Shown here piece by piece: positions 63,097 to 64,000 of a stretch of DNA of 64,000 bases. The stretch comes from G963669295 sp963669295 (lineage in GTDB: Bacteria; Bacteroidota; Bacteroidia; Flavobacteriales_D; CALLUQ01): NCBI GenBank assembly GCA_963669295.1, contig OY769938.1:5831559-5895558 (forward strand), read 5' to 3'. The translations under genes were made by a program, and so were the position numbers. The notes under the pieces were generated by a model. It had not been told where the DNA came from, searched no databases, and was given only the letters and a program-made list of their open reading frames with translations. Position 1 is the stretch's first letter. The number at the start of each line of letters is the position of its first letter.

Positions 63097-64000
63097 GTGG
63101 GTAAAACCTTCTTTCATACGAAACTGATCTTTCAGCGCATAGGCATTGTTGTACTCATGTTTACCATTTGCAGAATATTGTTTTATGCCTTCAATAGCAC
63201 GCATTTTTCCAATGTAGGGTTTTCGGAATTTTTAAGCGGTCTGTTGTTCGACCTGTCGGCCATTGCCATGTTGAATAGTCCTTTTATCACCTTCCACATA
63301 CTACCCTTCCCATTTCGAGACACCAGATGGTATCAAAAATTTTTGAAGCTGGTATTCTACTTTACCAATGGCCTTGCTATTGCCTTAAACCTCATGGACA
63401 TTGAGTATTTCAAGTTTACCTTTAAACGTTCTACTTATGATCTGATTTCCATGATGGGAATGGGGGATGATATTCAACAATTGATCCCCAGTTTTTTAAA
63501 AGATTACTGGTATCTCATCCTCATTTTCGGTGTAATGTTACTCATAATGGAATGGCTTTATCGCAAAACACAGCGTGGAAAGAATGGTGCTATCTTTTCA
63601 CTCAAATACCTCATCACTCACACCATTATTGGGATGATAATCTTTGGACTCTTCCTGGTAATTTATCGCGGTGGTTTTCAGCTGCGTCCGATCAACATTA
63701 TTAATGCCAGTGCTTACACCGAATCGCAAAACATTCCGTTGGTACTCAACACTCCCTTTACCATGATTAAAACCGTGGGAAAAAAAGAACTCAAAGAAGT
63801 GCAGTACTATGAAGATGAGCAAACCATGAACGCCATCTTCAACCCCATAAAACAATATAACACTCCGCCTTACGACTCTTTGAATGCCCCCAATGTAGTC
63901 ATCATCATTCTCGAAAGCTTTTCTAAAGAATATAGCGGTACACTTAACGGTAGAAAAGGATATATGCCCTTCATCGATTCGTTGATGAATGAAGCATTGG
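63097..64000 (+). CDS. LTA synthase-like sulfatase-family membrane protein, N-terminal part
   Basis: 301 residues are visible (GTG start; the gene runs off the window). Five hydrophobic segments (about 13-32, 47-66, 80-98, 146-166, 180-200) are followed by an extracytoplasmic domain that begins NVVIIILESFSKEY, the first motif of the LTA-synthase/phosphoglycerol-transferase type of the alkaline-phosphatase superfamily. The nucleophile Thr lies beyond the window. The GTG start is preferred because the promoter box lies 4 nt upstream and no other start yields the same first helix. Confidence 0.87.
   Translation, partial: MGKTFFHTKLIFQRIGIVVLMFTICRILFYAFNSTHFSNVGFSEFLSGLLFDLSAIAMLNSPFITFHILPFPFRDTRWYQKFLKLVFYFTNGLAIALNLMDIEYFKFTFKRSTYDLISMMGMGDDIQQLIPSFLKDYWYLILIFGVMLLIMEWLYRKTQRGKNGAIFSLKYLITHTIIGMIIFGLFLVIYRGGFQLRPINIINASAYTESQNIPLVLNTPFTMIKTVGKKELKEVQYYEDEQTMNAIFNPIKQYNTPPYDSLNAPNVVIIILESFSKEYSGTLNGRKGYMPFIDSLMNEAL

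Noticed and set aside
63010..63204. Minus-strand ORF over the start of the sulfatase gene
   Set aside because: Antisense to a frame with clear membrane segments and a sulfatase motif; no signal of its own.

Overview
The window is a 64 kb stretch of a Bacteroidota chromosome at about 40-45 % GC by eye. The evidence is: C-terminal type IX secretion (T9SS) sorting domains on six proteins, promoters of the Bacteroidota type TAnnTTTG, LytTR/LytS regulatory pairs with TPR sensors, a fused branched-chain keto-acid dehydrogenase E1, a fused FTCD, and DUF6515 and ORF6N proteins. I see no rRNA, tRNA, transposase, CRISPR array or phage structural genes.

Layout. 1-5.2 kb (minus): two paralogous secreted arylsulfotransferase-like proteins with a bestrophin-like channel and a DUF1801 protein. 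5.3-14.5 kb: histidine degradation FTCD, a membrane patatin, a kinase-like protein, small membrane proteins and lipoproteins, an archaemetzincin-like peptidase and a DUF389 membrane protein. 14.6-26.3 kb (plus): a sensor-type propeller fused to a class III adenylate cyclase, a TPR protein, an outer-membrane protein, an Rnl2-type RNA ligase, a Ycf48-like T9SS protein, a PQQ-type propeller and a class C serine hydrolase. 26.7-30.7 kb (minus): a transglutaminase lipoprotein and a large T9SS protein. 30.8-42.1 kb: a conserved unknown protein, MarR-GNAT, AraC, a RibD/DHFR-like reductase, an HTH/coiled-coil protein beside a phased palindrome array, a class A PBP with a zinc-ribbon insertion, DUF6515 and ORF6N. 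42.2-46.4 kb: a TPR-SpoIIE phosphatase, a retropepsin/PDZ lipoprotein and a phosphoesterase-like lipoprotein. 46.5-60 kb (minus): a GH5-like T9SS protein, a surface fibre-like protein, a stand-alone LytTR protein and two near-duplicate LytS/LytTR pairs flanking a frameshifted T9SS adhesin-like gene. 60.5-64 kb: an unknown small protein, the BCKDH E1 fusion, and the start of an LTA-synthase-like sulfatase.

Three things go beyond ordinary annotation. (1) At 35971-36353 there are 18 operator-like TCA-N5-TGA sites spaced 21 or 22 bp apart without exception, with a higher-order period of 8 units (about 173 bp), about 110 bp upstream of an HTH plus coiled-coil protein gene. (2) A family of intergenic elements of roughly 120-175 bp, all on the plus strand, has six long copies and one terminator-only copy between 21.5 and 35.2 kb. 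Its 3' hairpin keeps its pairing while its sequence changes. (3) A 21-bp palindrome lies upstream of the ORF6N gene and again inside it, in a different reading frame. A TG duplication that cuts off the sorting signal of the 55 kb adhesin, and a set of apparently leaderless genes, are also worth checking.

Functions are assigned from motifs read by eye, without database searches. Gene symbols are mostly left empty for that reason.
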